A DNA stretch of 64,000 bases from Karstenula rhodostoma CBS 690.94. Taxonomy: Eukaryota > Ascomycota > Dothideomycetes > Pleosporales > Didymosphaeriaceae. Each line of letters begins with the position of its first letter. The stretch's first letter is position 1. The position numbers and the translations under genes are program-made. Below the pieces are notes generated by a model, which made no database searches, was not told the origin of the DNA, and saw only the letters and a program-made list of their open reading frames with translations. Positions 1-16,560 of this stretch are shown here, one piece after another. The DNA is taken from contig MU001495.1 of the NCBI GenBank assembly GCA_010093485.1, positions 2,121,711-2,185,710 of the forward strand, read 5' to 3'.

Positions 1-2540
1 TAAAGTAGAAGTCCTATATATAGCTAGAGTATTAATTAGTAATTAATATTTAGCTTTTCTCTTTAGTAGAGCTATTAGATTTAAAGTTATAAAAGTTAAT
101 TATAATATACTTACTAAGTCCTTAATTATTTAGTTAAGGTATATATTTAATTTATTATTTTAATTTAGCTTATTTATAGATATTATATTTTACTATAGAG
201 ATACCTTTAATATATACCCCCTTAGCTTACTATACTAGATACTTAAATATATTTAGTCCTAAATAGTCTAGTTATTTATATTATATAGCTATACTTATAG
301 TTTTTATTTTATATTTTATATATATTATTATCTTATATATAGTATATACTATACTTTATATAATAGTATAAATACTATTAGTAGGTCTATACTCTAGTAT
401 TTATTAACTATATAGCTTTTATAGTTCTATTATAATAGTATTATTAGCCTATTTTAGTACTATAAGTTCTAATTTAGTATTTTACTATAGTTCTTAATAT
501 TTAAGTAGTTAAAAGGATACTAGGTTATAGAGTAGGTTAGAGTAGTAAACTATATTATTAAGCCTAATTATACTATTTCCCTAATAATTTTATAGTTTAA
601 GGTAAATACTTTTATATCTTTATATCTAGACCTATATATTACCTATCTATATAAAGTCTCCTAGTATTAGTAGCTAGAATAAAATAAATTAATTAATATT
701 ATTAAAAATATAATATATAGTATCTAAGTTAAAAATTAATAAGGTTTATAGTAGATATATATAAGGGTTAGATTAAGAGGTTACTTAGAAGCTTATAAGG
801 ATTATAGTAATTTTCTATTCTTCTAGTTATTTATTACTAGTCTCTAATATTTAGGTTAGTATAAAAGTATATAACTATTTAATTTATAGTATTCTAGATT
901 ATATTTATTTAGATATATATATCTATTTTTATATTAAGGAATTATTTTAAATATTATATTTAATAAAACTATTCTATTCTAGTTATAGTTTTTACTATAC
1001 TAGAGTTTTTTCTAGAAAGGTATAGTAGTAATTCTTTAATATATATTCTATAGAATATATAGAATATTTTTCTTTATTTATATTTTAATTTTTTATTTAC
1101 TAGTAAGATATTTTATTTCTTTTATAACCTCCCTGCCTATATAGTATAGAGGTATTCTACCTATATAATATAGAGTTTTATCTATATAGTATAAAGAATT
1201 CTTATCTATATAATAAAATATATTACTAATCTATATAAACTAAATTAGTATATTTATAACGAACCCTTATTACCTATAAAGATAAAAGAGGAAGTATATA
1301 GTAATTATATAAAAATTATAGTATAGAAAAAAAAAGAATTTAAGAGAGTATAATTAGTAGGGCTAAATAGGTTAGAACTATCTAACTATACTAAAGAGGT
1401 ATTTTACCTAGTATTATACTACTATTAAGGTAGTATTAAATTATTTACTAAACCCTAGAAAGTAATATTTTCCTTAAAAATCTAATTAATAAAAATCTAT
1501 TACTATTATAAACTTTATTCTTTATATATAAGTACCCTAAAGTATAATTAGTAAATAGATATATTAGTTCTAATACCTAGCCTAATACTTATATATAAGT
1601 CTAGTACTAGGTAAACTAAAATAATATATTCTAGTAAGGACTAATTACTCTAGTAAGTTAGTAAATATACTAGATATTATATTTTATAATAGTAATATAC
1701 TTAGTATAGATATAAATTAGTAGTATATTTAAATTTAGTTAATAAATATAATAGAGCCTAATACTAGAACTAATACTTATATTTAAAGAAATAAACTAGA
1801 AAGGCCTTAAAGGCTTTTTAAAAAGTTATAATAGTACTAGATTAGAAGTAAAGGCTATAGACTAGGTCTTTATTAATAGTTTTAGAGAGAGTATAGTAGA
1901 TAGAGTAAAAGATACTATAATTAATAGCTATTTTTTTTACTAGGTACTAGAATAGTAGCTTAGAGATAAATAGATTAGTATTCTTTTAGAACTAGTAGAT
2001 TTTATAAAGAGCTATAGCTAGAGAATATTAGTTTAATACTAGCCTAATACTAGTACTATACTTACTACTAGATTTATAGTAGTAAGACTTTTTAATACTA
2101 CTAGTAATTAAAGTAGATTACTAAGTCTTAGTAGATAAACTAGAAATAGTAGTTTTATAAGGGGTTTTAATAGCTATTAGATAACTAGATAGACTAGCTA
2201 TAATATATAAATATAAAACTAATATTTAAAACTAATATCTAACTTATTTTAAACCTTAGCCTTACCCTTACCCTTACTACTAATAGGGTATAAAGGCTTA
2301 ATTTTTTTATATAATATTATACTAGTAAATTTATAGAGATTATTTATAAGTAAAATTAATTAAAAAGGATTAATAGTTTATAGTATTAAGGTAAAGAAGA
2401 GAGAGGGTAAAAAAGTAAAAATTATAGTACTTATATAGATTATATAATAGGCTTACTTAGTATATATATATAATATAAGTAAAAGTAAACTAGAAAAAAG
2501 TAAAGATAAAAGGTAATAAATTAGAAAAAGAGCTCTATAT

Positions 2541-2885
2541 TTATAAAAACTTAACCTATTTAAGCTATTATAAGTATATATAGGGTATTAGATAGTATTA
2601 GTCTATATAGTAAAAAAAATAATAAAATATTCCTACTTTTAGATAAGATATATTTACCTTTACTTTAGTAAGTAAATTATAAAGGCGCCTTAGTATTTAT
2701 AGTAAAAATAAAAAGTAAATATATTCTAATTTTATAAAACCTTAATATATTTAAGCTATCTTAAGTATATATAGGGTATTAGATAGTATTAGTCTATATA
2801 ATAAAAAAAGTAATAGAATATTTCTACTTTTAGGTAAAGTATATTTACCTTTACTTAAGTAAGTAAAAATACTTTAGTATTTATA
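2541..2885. repeat. Direct repeat pair, 191-bp period
   Basis: Two copies of a roughly 150-bp sequence lie in direct orientation at about 2541-2695 and 2732-2885. They share long stretches, for example the string running from the TATAGGGTATTAG motif into GATAGTATTAGTC, and differ by scattered substitutions and small indels. The spacer is short, so this is a tandem duplication inside the dead element, perhaps a duplicated LTR part or a satellite-like internal repeat. Confidence 0.7.
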
Positions 2886-5800
2886 ATATAAATACTTAAT
2901 AGATAGGTATATAATAGTAGGGTTTAATTATATAAGATTTACTTATAATATTTATTAATAACTTCTTCTATTTACTTTTACTACCTTTTTTCTATACTCT
3001 ATATTATAGAACTATATAGTTACTTATTCTATATCTAATATCTACCTATTACCTTATATCTAATACTTACCTAATATCTCTACTATAGTAGACCTATTTA
3101 ATATTAAGTAGTATAAAAGTACTAGAGAGTACTCTTTAAATAAAAGTATAAAGAAAAATATAGTTACTTAGATAAAAAAAACTAGTAAAGAGCTTATTAT
3201 AGAGTATAATAAAATAGTAAATAATATATATTACTCTAAGTTCTAGAAGAATACCTTTCTACTAGCTATATAGCTAATTATTAATTAGTTACTAATAAGA
3301 GACTAGCCTAATATACTAAAATAGTTATATATCTAGTTAAATAATATATATAATATAATATAGTAAATTAAAAAAGTATTAGGTAATATTAGGTACTAAT
3401 ATATTTAATAGCTTTAATACTAGAACTATTTAGCGCTATAAGGTAGTAGCCTATACTAGCTAAGATATTAGTAAAATTAAGGCTAAGTAATTTATAGAGA
3501 AGTAAGCTTAGTATTTTAATATCTCTAGTTTCCTTACTCTAACTCTAATAATATTAATATCTATCTAACTACCTAATACCTTAACTAATACTAAAGTCTT
3601 ATTATTAAAGACTTTAGACTAGTAATTACTTAACCTATCTACTATTCTTAAAAAAAATAAAAAAGAAGAAGTTAAAATAGACTAAAAGGCCTTTAAGTAA
3701 AAAGTTTTTAATATTAAGATTAGTATTAAGAATATAACTATACTTAATACTTAGATTATTATAAAGGATAAGACTACTAAATATTTTAAAACTCTATACT
3801 AGAAGTAAAACTATCTTTACTAAAGTCTTAAAACCTTTTTTAATAATCTATAGGATAAAGATCTCCTATTTATAAGTATATAAATATTCTAAAATTAATA
3901 TCTTACTAATATCTATTAAATATAAATTAAGTAAATACTAGCTAGATTAAATATATAAGTTTAGAATCTAATTCTAATAAAGAGGATATTAGTTTAAAAG
4001 AATATAAAAATAAGTTTTTATTTAAACTATAGTATTCTTAACTAATTTAATATAGTATTATATACTATATAAGGTAATCTTATTAGCTATATAATATCTC
4101 TCTATATATAAGATTTTAAAAATTACTTACCTACTATTTATAATTCTATAGTCTAAGTAGAAGAGGGTACTTATTAGTCTATTCTATATAGCCTAATTTA
4201 CTAGCTTCTTCTACTAATTTATAGTCTATATAGTATACTAGAATATATATAAAAAGGGTATTACTCTACTACTTCCTAGTTTATATAAGAAATATATATT
4301 ATACTTTATTTTATAAGTAAAGTATTAGCTATAGTATTAGATATTACTAATAAGTTAGAAACTATATATTTAGAGTAAGTAGATTTACTAGTAAAGAGGC
4401 TATTTATATTCTAGATATAGTATTTAGTAATAAGGAGAATCTATCTAATAATATAAATTAGATTATAGATATACTTTATAGTATTAAGGATAAGAACTAA
4501 GTAATAAATTAGTAAAAGATATAGTATTAAATATACTAAAAGGTATTAGGCCTTATAATAACTAGAAAATAGTCTCTAAGTATAAAAGTAACTAATTTAA
4601 CTTTTATTATTTATTCTTCTTTTTTATCTTTATATATTTCTTATCTTTAGACCTTAGATACTAGAAAGGAAAAGAAATTTTAAATATAAAGTCTTTAATA
4701 CTCTATATATATAATAGGGTAATATATAGTAAACTAGTAATAAAGTCCTTCTCCCTAGATATAAGTATTCTAACTAAAATAAAACTAAAACCTTAGAACT
4801 TATATACTATAATAGTCTATACTAAGTAGAGAGAAAACTAGACCTATATAATAACTATCTAGTTATAAAGAAACTTATAAAATATAGGGAAGATAGGTAT
4901 AGCTATTTTACCTACCTCTATAGTATATAGACTAGGCCTTATATATTAATTAAAGATAGTAAGAATAACTAAAAGGGGTTCCTTTATATAATCTATAGTA
5001 GCTAGATACTATATAATATTATTAACCTTACTAATAGCTCTATTAATAAGACTATACTTAGTCTAAGTATTAGCTAGAAATATAACCTTAATACTAATAA
5101 AAAGGAGAAGTTTACTCTCTAGATTACTAGTTTCTATTAATAATATTATTATATATATAAAGTTATTATATTTAGTATAGTAGGCTAGTACTAGCTAGTA
5201 TTAGTTCTAAAGATAATTATAATTAATTATATTAACTTTATAGTACTTAGTATAGAGATATATAGAATTATAGAAAGTATTTATTTCTAAATTTAAAAAA
5301 ATAGCCTTATAATAAGTTTAGAATAGTAACTAGTCTTATTAAGTACTTTTATTAACTTAAAGTTATAAGAGGGTATTCTAAAAGTTAGCCTTACTATCTC
5401 CTTATTAGTATTAAATAGTATTAAGAATAATAGTCTTTAAAAATTACTAGTAGAGCTACTTTATATAGGTATTAATAGGTCCTTTACTTAGTAATAGATT
5501 ATATAAAGGTTACTAGATAATAGGTAATAGCTAGTAAAAGTCTTTAGATATAATAATATTTAGGCTAGTAAAAGGAAGATATATAAATTAAGAATAAATC
5601 TTACTAAGTTAGATATTAATCTAAGTTAGTATATTAAGACTAACTATAGACTTTTTATTAATAATAAAATAATATATAGAGGAGAAAGTAAACTATAATT
5701 ACTATAGAATAGTAGTAGATAGTAGTAGTATAATCCCTTCTATATATATAATTAGAATCTAGAAAAGGCTATTAATTATTTAGCTATTAATTAGGAATAT

Positions 5801-8800
5801 AGTAATTCTAGTAGGTATAGATTAGATAATAGAAGATAGTATACCTATTTCTTTAGCTAGTTAATTAAGGTAAGTTAAAATTATTTTAATAATATAGGTT
5901 TTATTAGTACTAGCTTTCCTATTAAAATTAATAAGAAGCTATAATAATATCCTCCTACTAAGAATTACCTTAAAATAGTTTATTACTATATTAAAGGTAA
6001 TCCTTTATTAAGTAGCTAGAGTATTAGAGTTAATATTAGACTATTCTATTCTAGTAATAGAATACTCCTAAATTAACTACTTCTAGTAGGTTAAATTACT
6101 TAGGTTCTAGTAGTTATTATATTCCTTAGTACCCTAGTTCTTAGTATAGTTAATAGGCCTAGACCCTAGTATATTTTAGTTAACTAGTTTATTATTAATA
6201 GTAGATCCTTAAGCTACTAGCTTATTTAACTTAAATTAGTCTTAAATAGGTATTTTTTTAAGTTCTAGGTCCTCTACCTCTACCTAATTAAGATTATCTC
6301 TATAATAATTAATATACTTATAAATATAATATATATAATAATAGTAATAGGCCTTAGTATTAGTTTTAAATAACTATCCTTAAAAGTTATAAATATTATC
6401 TATATACTAGAAGGAATAATAAAGTATAAGCTTAATATAATAGAAGTAGACTAAATCTAATATAGAAAAGTACTATAAATAATAGAATAGGATATATAAT
6501 TTAACCCTAGATTATCTAAAGGGGATTTTACTCTTATAATTAAAATATAGAAGGAAATTAATATAGTAAAGGCTATTAAGTATAGATAAGTATTTCTTAT
6601 ATCTCTAGAGTATTAATTTTCTACTCTAAAATAAAATACTATTAGAATTAAGCTCTTTCTTATTTATCTATTAGACTTAATAAAAAAAGAATATAATAGA
6701 TTATACTTTTTTAGGCTAATAATTAATACTTATTATAACCTATATAGACTATATAAGTAGAAGGCTAAATAGTATATATATAACTTTTTAGACTAAATAG
6801 TCTCTTTCCCTAATTATTTTATTTATAAGCTTAGATATAAATAAAGTAAGAGTATAATCTTTACTTAGATAGGGAAGAATAGATACTATAAGGTTTATAT
6901 AGAAAATAGTATATTTTTTAGTTTTTAAGGTATATATATTAATATACTAAGCTATACTAGTTATACTAGTATAGACTTAGATATTAGTATTAGCCCTCTA
7001 GTCTAATACTAATATAGGATAGAAAAGGTTAAATTATATATAATTATAGATAGGTTTAAAGTATCTATATTACTTTCTAGGGGGAATAATAAAAGTAGGG
7101 TATAAATAAGTAAATTAAGGAGCCCTAAACCTATAGATTTCCTCTTCTATAGTAGTATTCTTCTAAAGATAGTAACTAGAAATATATTAGTATATATAAT
7201 ACTAGATAAGGATTAATAATAGTTTCTAGTTATTAAATTTTATTTCTATAAAAGGAAGTAATAATAGTATTATAGTATTAATTAGAATAATAATACTATT
7301 AGATTATATTAATTTAGAATAGATTATTAAAATAATATTAGACTAGTATTAGACTAGATATTTAATATTAGTCTCTATAACTAAAGGGCCTAATTCTAAA
7401 TCTAAATCTAGAGTATTACTAATATAGTAGAGCCTATAATTATAAGTACTTCTATACCTCTACTATTTATAGTAATTCTAGGAGTTCTAAATATTAAAAA
7501 TAGGGATAAGGATATACTTTTTAAATATAATAAATTAAATATAGAAATAGTAAGCTATAATATAAGGATATTCTTTTAAAAAGTTCTAAGTAAGTTTTCT
7601 CTATATATTTAAAATTACTACCTACTATTCCTTAAATTATAGTATAAACTAAAGGAGATTATACTAAAAGTTATTAGTAGTAGAGAAAGTAATAAATAAA
7701 GTAGGGCTTTTTAACTACTTAATCTAGAAAGTATTAGGTAGATATTAGGTAGTTAAGGTTATAATAACTTACTATAGTATTAAGCTTTCTACCTTCTTAT
7801 TACTAGTATAGCTATATTCTCTAGAGCTAAGTATCTATATAAATAATAGAGTTAATTAGTAATACTTTTTAATTAGACCCTAAAAAGGTAGTCTAAATAT
7901 CCTTAGCTTATAATAAAAAACTATTAATACCTTATTTAACTATAAAACTAGTCTATATTATAGATATTTTCTATATTATTATATTAAATAGAGTAAACTA
8001 AAATTAAGAATAGTAAATAAAATATTTATCTTTATAATAAAGAAGGTAATATATATAGGTAATAAGATTAACTTCTTATAAATAAGACTTATTATAATTA
8101 TTTATACTAGTAGGGTATAGTAAAGGGAATATAAGACTTAAATAGTAAATACTTCTAGTAAACTTAGTAATTAGTATTAGATAAATAGCTCTTATAGAGA
8201 GGTAAATATAGCTAGTATAAAAATAAATTTAGTTCTAAAAAAATTTAAATTTAGGGGTAACTATATTTAAATTAGGTATAGTTAAGATTTCTAGAGGCTT
8301 ATTCTTATTTTTATATATATTATCCTTAGTACTAGTCTTTTTATTATTATTATATATACTCTTACCTCTTCCTTATATAAAAGTAGTACTAGGTAGTATA
8401 CTACTTATATTTAAAGAATAAGACTACTAGCTAAAGGAAGTATTAAGTATAGTATTAATTATTTAACTAAAACTAGAGTCTTTAGAATTAAAGTAAAGAA
8501 TCTCTAGTTACTATTTAATAGAACTATTAATAGGAAGGGATATAAAAGCCTTATAGTTAATAGTAATATTTTAGTAATTAGGATAATAAATAACTAGAAA
8601 TAGAAACTACTACTATATAATAGAATAATATATATAGTAGTTCTTCTTAAATTAGTAATTAATCTAATCTAGGTTATTCCCTTTAGTCTAGATAGGCTTT
8701 AGAATAATAATCTTAACCTCTTAAGGAAACTATAGAAGTTAAGAAAAAGGTATTACTATATTAATAGTAAAATTATAAATATAACTATAATAATAATATT

Positions 8801-11800
8801 AGGCCCCCTTATAAATATATATCTCTATAGTAATTTAGATCTAAGTAAGTAAATATTCTTTTATATTAGTAAGAGGTAGTAATAATAAAAGTAGAGGCCT
8901 TAGATCTATATTATTTCTACTTCTATATAATAGAATAAAATCTAGTCTATTATTTTTTATCTAATTCTAGTAGTAGTTATTATACTCTCCCTAGATAATA
9001 TAGAGGTTAAACTACTAGTAATTATAAATAGAGTAAGTACTTATTTAAATATTTTTAAACTCCTAATAGAATACTAATATATAGTTTAATTCTTTAGATA
9101 AAAGTATAGATTTCTATAGATAGTCTAGATTTATAGAATTTAAAAGTTACTAAATAGAAGAATTTTACTAATATATTTAGTCTTTAATAGTTATAAAGTC
9201 TTCTATAAAGAGGTCCCTATTACTAAATTTATCTCTACTACTTTTATTACTATAATTAGGTATAGGACTATTAGAGGAGGTAAAGTCTAATACCTTATCT
9301 AATACCTATAAATCTAGAGATATAGAAGTAGACTAGATAGGTATTTATACTATTATAAATTAAATAGATCTTATATCTAAATCCTCTATATATAATAATA
9401 AAGGAGTATATAGTATTAATTATATTATATTTAGCCTAGGAGAGAATATTAGAAAAGGGATCTAATAGGCCTTATATAATAAATAATAGCTATTCTAAAA
9501 TAACCTTTATAAGATTAGTCTTATTAGGGTAAAGAGTTATAAAAAACTTAGTAAAAATAATAGAATATAAGGTATAGAATATAGTTAAGTTATAGTATTA
9601 GTAGGCCTACTAATAATATAGTATTTAGAAAGAGATATAATAGAAGTTAGTAGAGAATATTTTTATTTATAATATATATAGTATTTCTTTAGTTTTCTAT
9701 TTATAAAGATATTAAGAACTAGATTAAGTAGATAACTATATTTATAGTAGAGTAGTATAGGTCTCTAATCTACTATTATTAATTAATAAAGAAATAGTAT
9801 ATAGCTAGAATAAGTAGTATAATATAAAAATATATCTATAAAGTAGATATTAGTCTAGATATTAGGTAAGGATATATATAAAAAAAAAGAGGTAGAATAT
9901 AATTAATTTACTTTAAAAGTTTATTTTATACTAATTTAGAAATATAATTTATTATAGGAGAAAATACTTTTATTTACTATTATCTATATAATCTTAAAAG
10001 AAGGGGAGAATAATATTTTCTATAATAGACTTAAATTACTTAGCCTTATAAAGGTACTACTTAGCCTATTTTTAAAGCTCTAGAACTTTATAAAAGAGGA
10101 TATACTTTTAGTTAGAATTATTAGAATACTCTTTATACTACTAATACTATCCTATAATAATTATATAGTATTTAAGAAAGGTATATTAATAAGGAAGTAA
10201 GGTATTATAAAGAGAGTATTATATAGTATTTATAATAGAATATAGTAGGTTAGCTAGTAAAGATATATAAGATAATAGTATACTTTTTAATATAGAAGGA
10301 TATAGTATTATAACTTTAAAGTAAATAAATTTAGGGGGTAATAGTGCCTATAAATCCCTATTAATATTAGTTAAAATAATAATAAGGAGGGATATCTATA
10401 TTTTATTCTATCTATTATAGCTATAATATTATTTTAAATAAGTATATCTATATTATATATAATAGGTACTTTAGTACTAGGAGAACTTCTACTCTATTAG
10501 AAGGTATTAGGAAATATTATAAAAATAAAGAATATAGATAGTATTCTATAGATATAAAATATTTTAGAGGATATTAAAATAGATAAAGAAGATAGTATAA
10601 GACTACTAAGAGTATTATTAAAATTAAGTATTATAATAGTATTATAGTAAAAGGATAGATAAGGGATAAAGTTAAATTAAATTAAAAAGAAGATTTTAAG
10701 TTTTTAAAGTATTAGTTAGTATTAGGCTAGACTAATACCTAAAGAAAGATTATATACTAGATAAATATTTAGAAATATATAGCTAAGTTTAATATTCTAT
10801 AGCTAGAGTAGTTATAGATAATATATTAGTTATATTAGTATTTAGAAAAATATTATTATATCGTATTTTAAGAACTAATTAGAATATATAAAATATCTTT
10901 TTTTAACTAATAGAAAACCTAAAATCCTCTATTCTAATTAGGTAATATATAGCTCTAAGATTTAGCTAGCTATATAGAAACTCTATTATAATAGTTTACT
11001 TTCTTACTTTATTCGTTATAAATAATAAGTAGATTAGGGTTATATAATCCCTATAAGGATATTATTATATTCTATTTCTATTTTTAAGTATCTTATATTT
11101 ATATAGGTATACTATTACTAGTATAAAAGGTATCCCCTTTAATATTAGTATTTAGTTCTTTTTTAGTAATAAATATAATTCTAATTATAGTTTTAACTAG
11201 ATAATAGTATTCTATATAGAGTCTAAACCTCTTTATTATATTTTAGTATATTATTTCCTATTTATTTTAGAGGGCCTATTTAAAAGTAGTAGTATATACT
11301 TTATCTAATACTATAATACTTTTTATAAAATTATTAAAGATAGTTATATTATCTATAGTCTCTATATAGCCTTACCTCTTAGTAGTAAATACTATATAAT
11401 TATATTTAGCTAGCTAGAAATTCTATTTTATTAATTTCTTAATATTTTAGATAATATATAAGTATTTATATTATACTTATAACTTTACTTCTTTATTATT
11501 AACTCTTACCTTTTTTATAATAAGGAGGATCTATTCTTTATATAGTTTTTTAGAAAAGTAGTAAATATTAAATAGGTTAGCTATAATAGAACCCTATAGA
11601 TATAATATAAGTTTCTCTACTCTCTATACCTCTATATAATATTCTATTAGTTCTATTTTATACTAATTAGATTATAGTTTATAATATTTAATTTATAAGT
11701 TCTACTATAATTTTTATATATTTATAAGGATATATAGACTACTTAGTATTAGGTTATTATTATATATAAATTAATATAGGTCTAGTAGCTATAATACTTA

Positions 11801-14800
11801 TAGTTATAACTTTAGTATCTTACTATTAGTTAGGTTAAATATATATTATACTTAATTAGTTCTTACTTATATTTCTAGTATTATTAGCTATTCTATATAC
11901 TATATAGAGGTAGTAAGAAAGGTTTTTATAAATCTAATAGGTAGTACTATATTATTTAGTATATATAGTTAGTAATAAGGTAGTAAAACTCTTAATTATT
12001 AGATTTACTATAAATAATAATAGATTACTATAAATTATAAATATAGATAGGTTAGTTATATATTATATATTTATATAAATTATTATAATTAATTATTATT
12101 TTAAGTCTAGCTAAGATATACCCTTAAATAGTACCTTAGTACTCTATACTAGTTCTAATAGTATAAAATATCCTAGCCTCTCCTTTTATACTTACTACCT
12201 ACTATTACTAGTAGTTACTATAATTTACTATAATAGTAAGTACGCTATACTATAGGTAATAATATATATATATAATCTAATAAGAGAAAAGAATATAAGT
12301 AAAATACCTATCCCTAATATATTATAAATTCTACTTAATAATATAGTATAATACTTATAGTTCTAGACTTACTAATATATTATCTATATTTTAGAATTAA
12401 TCTAATTAATAAGTCTATATAGGTAGTAATATACCTATTCCCTACTATCTATCTAGAAATACTAATAACTAATACCTATAATAAAATAAAGAAATATAAT
12501 AAAAGTATTTAAATAATAATAGTAATAATAGATAATAGTTATAATATCTAAAAAGTTAAGAGCTAGTTAGAATCTAAATCTAAAATATATATAGGTATAA
12601 AGAAAATACTTAAACTATATAAACTAGATTAGCTAGCGATATAATATCTATTATCTCCTAACTATAGATATATACTATAGTAATAAAAAATATAGAGTAT
12701 ATAAAATTACTATAATAATAAAAAAAAGACTAAAGAGAATAAAAAGTTTATAATAGAGGTAATAAATAATAAGGTAAGTATCTACTAGATATAGGAGATT
12801 TTATATAGTATAGTAGTATAGGTATAGATAATAGTAATAGTAATAGTAAAGGAGTTTTAAGTTCTATCTTAAGTTCTAAGTATAGAGCCTATAAGGTAAT
12901 ATATAAAGGGTAAAGAATAAAGAATAAAAAATAGAAATAGAAATAATAGTTATATATAGTTAGTATTTAATAATAGTAATAAGGGTATATAGTATTTAAT
13001 TATAAAATACTAAGTATAGAAGCTTAGTATCGCATTAATAGTAGAATAAAGTAATAAGGATTATAATATAATTAACTAGTATCTAGCTATAATTAGTAGC
13101 TTTTAATAGATTTTAATAACTAGTTCTAGGGAAAGATAGTAATTAAATAAACTTAACTTAGTAAAGTAAGGATTCTAAATAAATAAATAAAGAGGTAACT
13201 AACTAATACTAGCTCTTTAGTATATAACCTCCCTATAAGCTAGAAAACCTATTCTTTTAAATTAAACTTTTCCTACTAGAACTAGATATTTAGCTATCTA
13301 AAGATACTAAAAAATACCTAGCTAATATTAGTAAGGTTAAAAAGGAATTAGATCTTTATTAGAATTCTAAAACTAGAAACTATAAGAAGAAAGAAAATAA
13401 CTTTAAAACTAGTCTATAAATAGCTAGACTATAAGAGCTAAAAAAAGTATTTAAACTATATATAGCCTTTACTAATATTAATATAATTATTTTAAATCTA
13501 ATTACTTTAGATAGAAAGAACCTAAAGACCTTAAACTACTAAAGTCTAGAATTTACTACTATTTTTAATATATATATAGGTTATATTAAGACTAATATAG
13601 TTTTATTTATTATAAAGCTATAGCTTATAGTTTTATTCTATTATATATATAAAATATAGGACTAGTAATAAAAGCTAGTCTAGTAAAATACTAATTTAAA
13701 TAATAAAATTAATATTATAATAGACTCCTAGATATAGACTTAAAAAGAAAATAATTATCTATAAACTAAAATTATAAAACTAAAAAAAACTACTAAAACT
13801 AAGAATTAATTAATATAAATAATAATTAGTAATTTAAATAATAATAATAATTTTAAGTTATACTACTAGTTTAGTACTTCCCCTATTAAGTTAGTATCTA
13901 CTATTAAATATAATACTAAACTAGTTATTTTAAAGATAAATAATTAATAAGGTATAGACTATTCTACTATAGATTAATATATTTTAAAAGTAAATACCCC
14001 TAATAAACTTTTCTATAAAATACTAAACTTTTATTATATAAAATACTAAGCTTACTAGAGTAAATATCTATTCTCTAAGGTTCTAAACCTTAATAAGTTT
14101 AATAGTAATAAGGCTTAGTTTAAGCTATAGTTCTATTTACTAGAGGTTAAAATTAAATTTAATATAAACTACTTTTAGTAAAATACTTCTAAAAAATATA
14201 TTATAGCTATTACTAATTATATTAATATATAGTTTAAAGGCTATATTTTTAAAATTTTTAATATTTAGAAATAGTAGTAATTAATTATATCTCTTATAGA
14301 TTTATATAACTACCTCTAAGTTATATTTATACTACTAAACTAGAATATTAATACCTATACTAACCTTTAGAAAATAATACTTCTATTTAAAGAAAATATA
14401 AACTTATTTATTATATAATATAATATATTTATAAACTAGACTAGGTTTTATTTTAATAATTCTAAAGAGATACTTTATAAGAAACTTTATATAAAGTTTA
14501 CTAACTAGCTTACCTAAAATACTATTAACCCTATTATAAATTATAATAAATTTTATACTATTATCTATAAACTATATAAAATTTTTAAGTATAATTATTA
14601 AACTAACTATAACTAATTTACTCCCTTTACCCTATACTATTATAAGGAGTTTTTATTATAAATAATTATTTTAATCCTTTATTATACTATAGGACTACCT
14701 AAAGATACTATAGTAAAATTAACTCTAAAGTACTAATTTACTAATCTTAAATATAGATATTTTAAAGAGTAGTATTATAAAAATTAGATATATTATAACT

Positions 14801-16560
14801 ACTTCTCTAAAGACTATATTTACTATAATTATTTTATTAAACCCTATAATAGATATACTATTACTACTATTATAAAAATTTAAAAAGAAAATAAAATTTA
14901 CTTTTTTTTAAAATTTAGTAATAAATATATCTCTAATAAAGACTCTAAGTTAGACTTTAAATTAGAAAACTAGAGGTATTAATTAACTCTAAATTAGTAT
15001 CTTTAATAGAAGTAGTAAGTATAGAACTAATTAACCTATAAAAGCTAGTATTCTACTCTAAGAAATATTATACTAACTTTAAAAATATTTAAATCTTTAA
15101 CTTATTTAGGGGAATACTTTTTATACTTTCTATAATATTTTAAAATAATAGATATAAAATTTATATATATAGTCTTATTAATTTTAATATATTTATATAT
15201 AATCTTATTACCTTATAACTAGAGAAAGTACTAAGGTACTAACTTAGTATTAAGTTAATATAGCTTAAATATCTAATCCCTTTTAAAAATTTTACTAGTA
15301 AGAAGGCTACCTTAGTTAATTACTACTTTTAAGTAGTATTTAATATTAATAGATATTCTATAATTATATAGTTTATTTTATATAAAATAGAAGACTATAA
15401 CTTTATTATAGAATAAAAATTCTTTAAGAATACTAAAATACTAATTAATTATTATAACTAATACTTAATATAGCTAAATAATATATTATTATAAGTTATT
15501 ACTCTATTTATAGTACTATACTACTTACTCCTACTAGTTAATAAAAAATACTAGTTTAATATTAACTAATAAGATATTAATTTTAAAAAAAAGGATATTT
15601 AACTTTAATAAGTATAATTACTCTATAAGGAATACTTTTTTATAAAAGAATTTAAAATTTCTATAGAGCCTATAATATTATCTATCTCTCTAGTATAGGC
15701 TATCCCCTAGAATTATAGTAATTATTAATTATCTTTAGTAGAGCCTATTCTAAATAAGGACTTTATTATAATATACTATATATCTTTAAATAAAAATAGT
15801 AATAAAGTTAAACTACTAGAGTCTAGAAATAAAAATTAGTAATTAGTTAAGTTTAGTATTAAAGATAATATCCTAGTATATAGATATAATAATAAGTTAC
15901 TATATAATAATAAATTATTACTAGGGGAATTAACTACTTTTATTAAGCCTAATCCTACTAGAAACTCTAGTAAATAAATTACTAAGAAACTCTTATAAAA
16001 GCTAAAGATTAAACTAAAAAATTACTTAAAAAACTAAGTTATTACTACCTTTTACCCTATAGAGTAGCTTTAATATAAGGAAGATTTATATAAAATAAAT
16101 AAAGTACTATTTAATCTAAGGTTACTACCCCTAAAGAAACCCCCTAAGTATTAAATACTAATAAAGAAATAACTTTTTAAAATTAGTATTAATATTTTAA
16201 CTATCTCTACTATAGTATTTATAGTTAATATATAAAATATAGAGATTAGCTCTATTAGTTAATATAAATTATTTAAACTTATAGAAAATAAGTATTATAA
16301 AAAGAAAGCTATAGCTAACTCTCTAAAAAAGTTTTAAAAATAATTATTTATAGAATTTAAAGTTAAGCTTTTCTATTATAGATAGGTAGGAATAGATATT
16401 TCTTATTTTAATAAATAAGAGGTAAATACCTTATTCCTATAATAAAAAGATATTAACTATAATATTATCTTTACTAAAAATATTAATATTTTAAAAACCT
16501 CTCTACTATATTTTATATCCCTTAATAAGCTAGAATTACTATATCTATATATTTAGAATA

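Noticed and set aside
10321..13000. A second protein-coding element (for example a tyrosine-recombinase or second gypsy element)
   Set aside because: Translation through stops gives loosely protein-like strings but no diagnostic motif in order. I could not distinguish it from composition-driven similarity.
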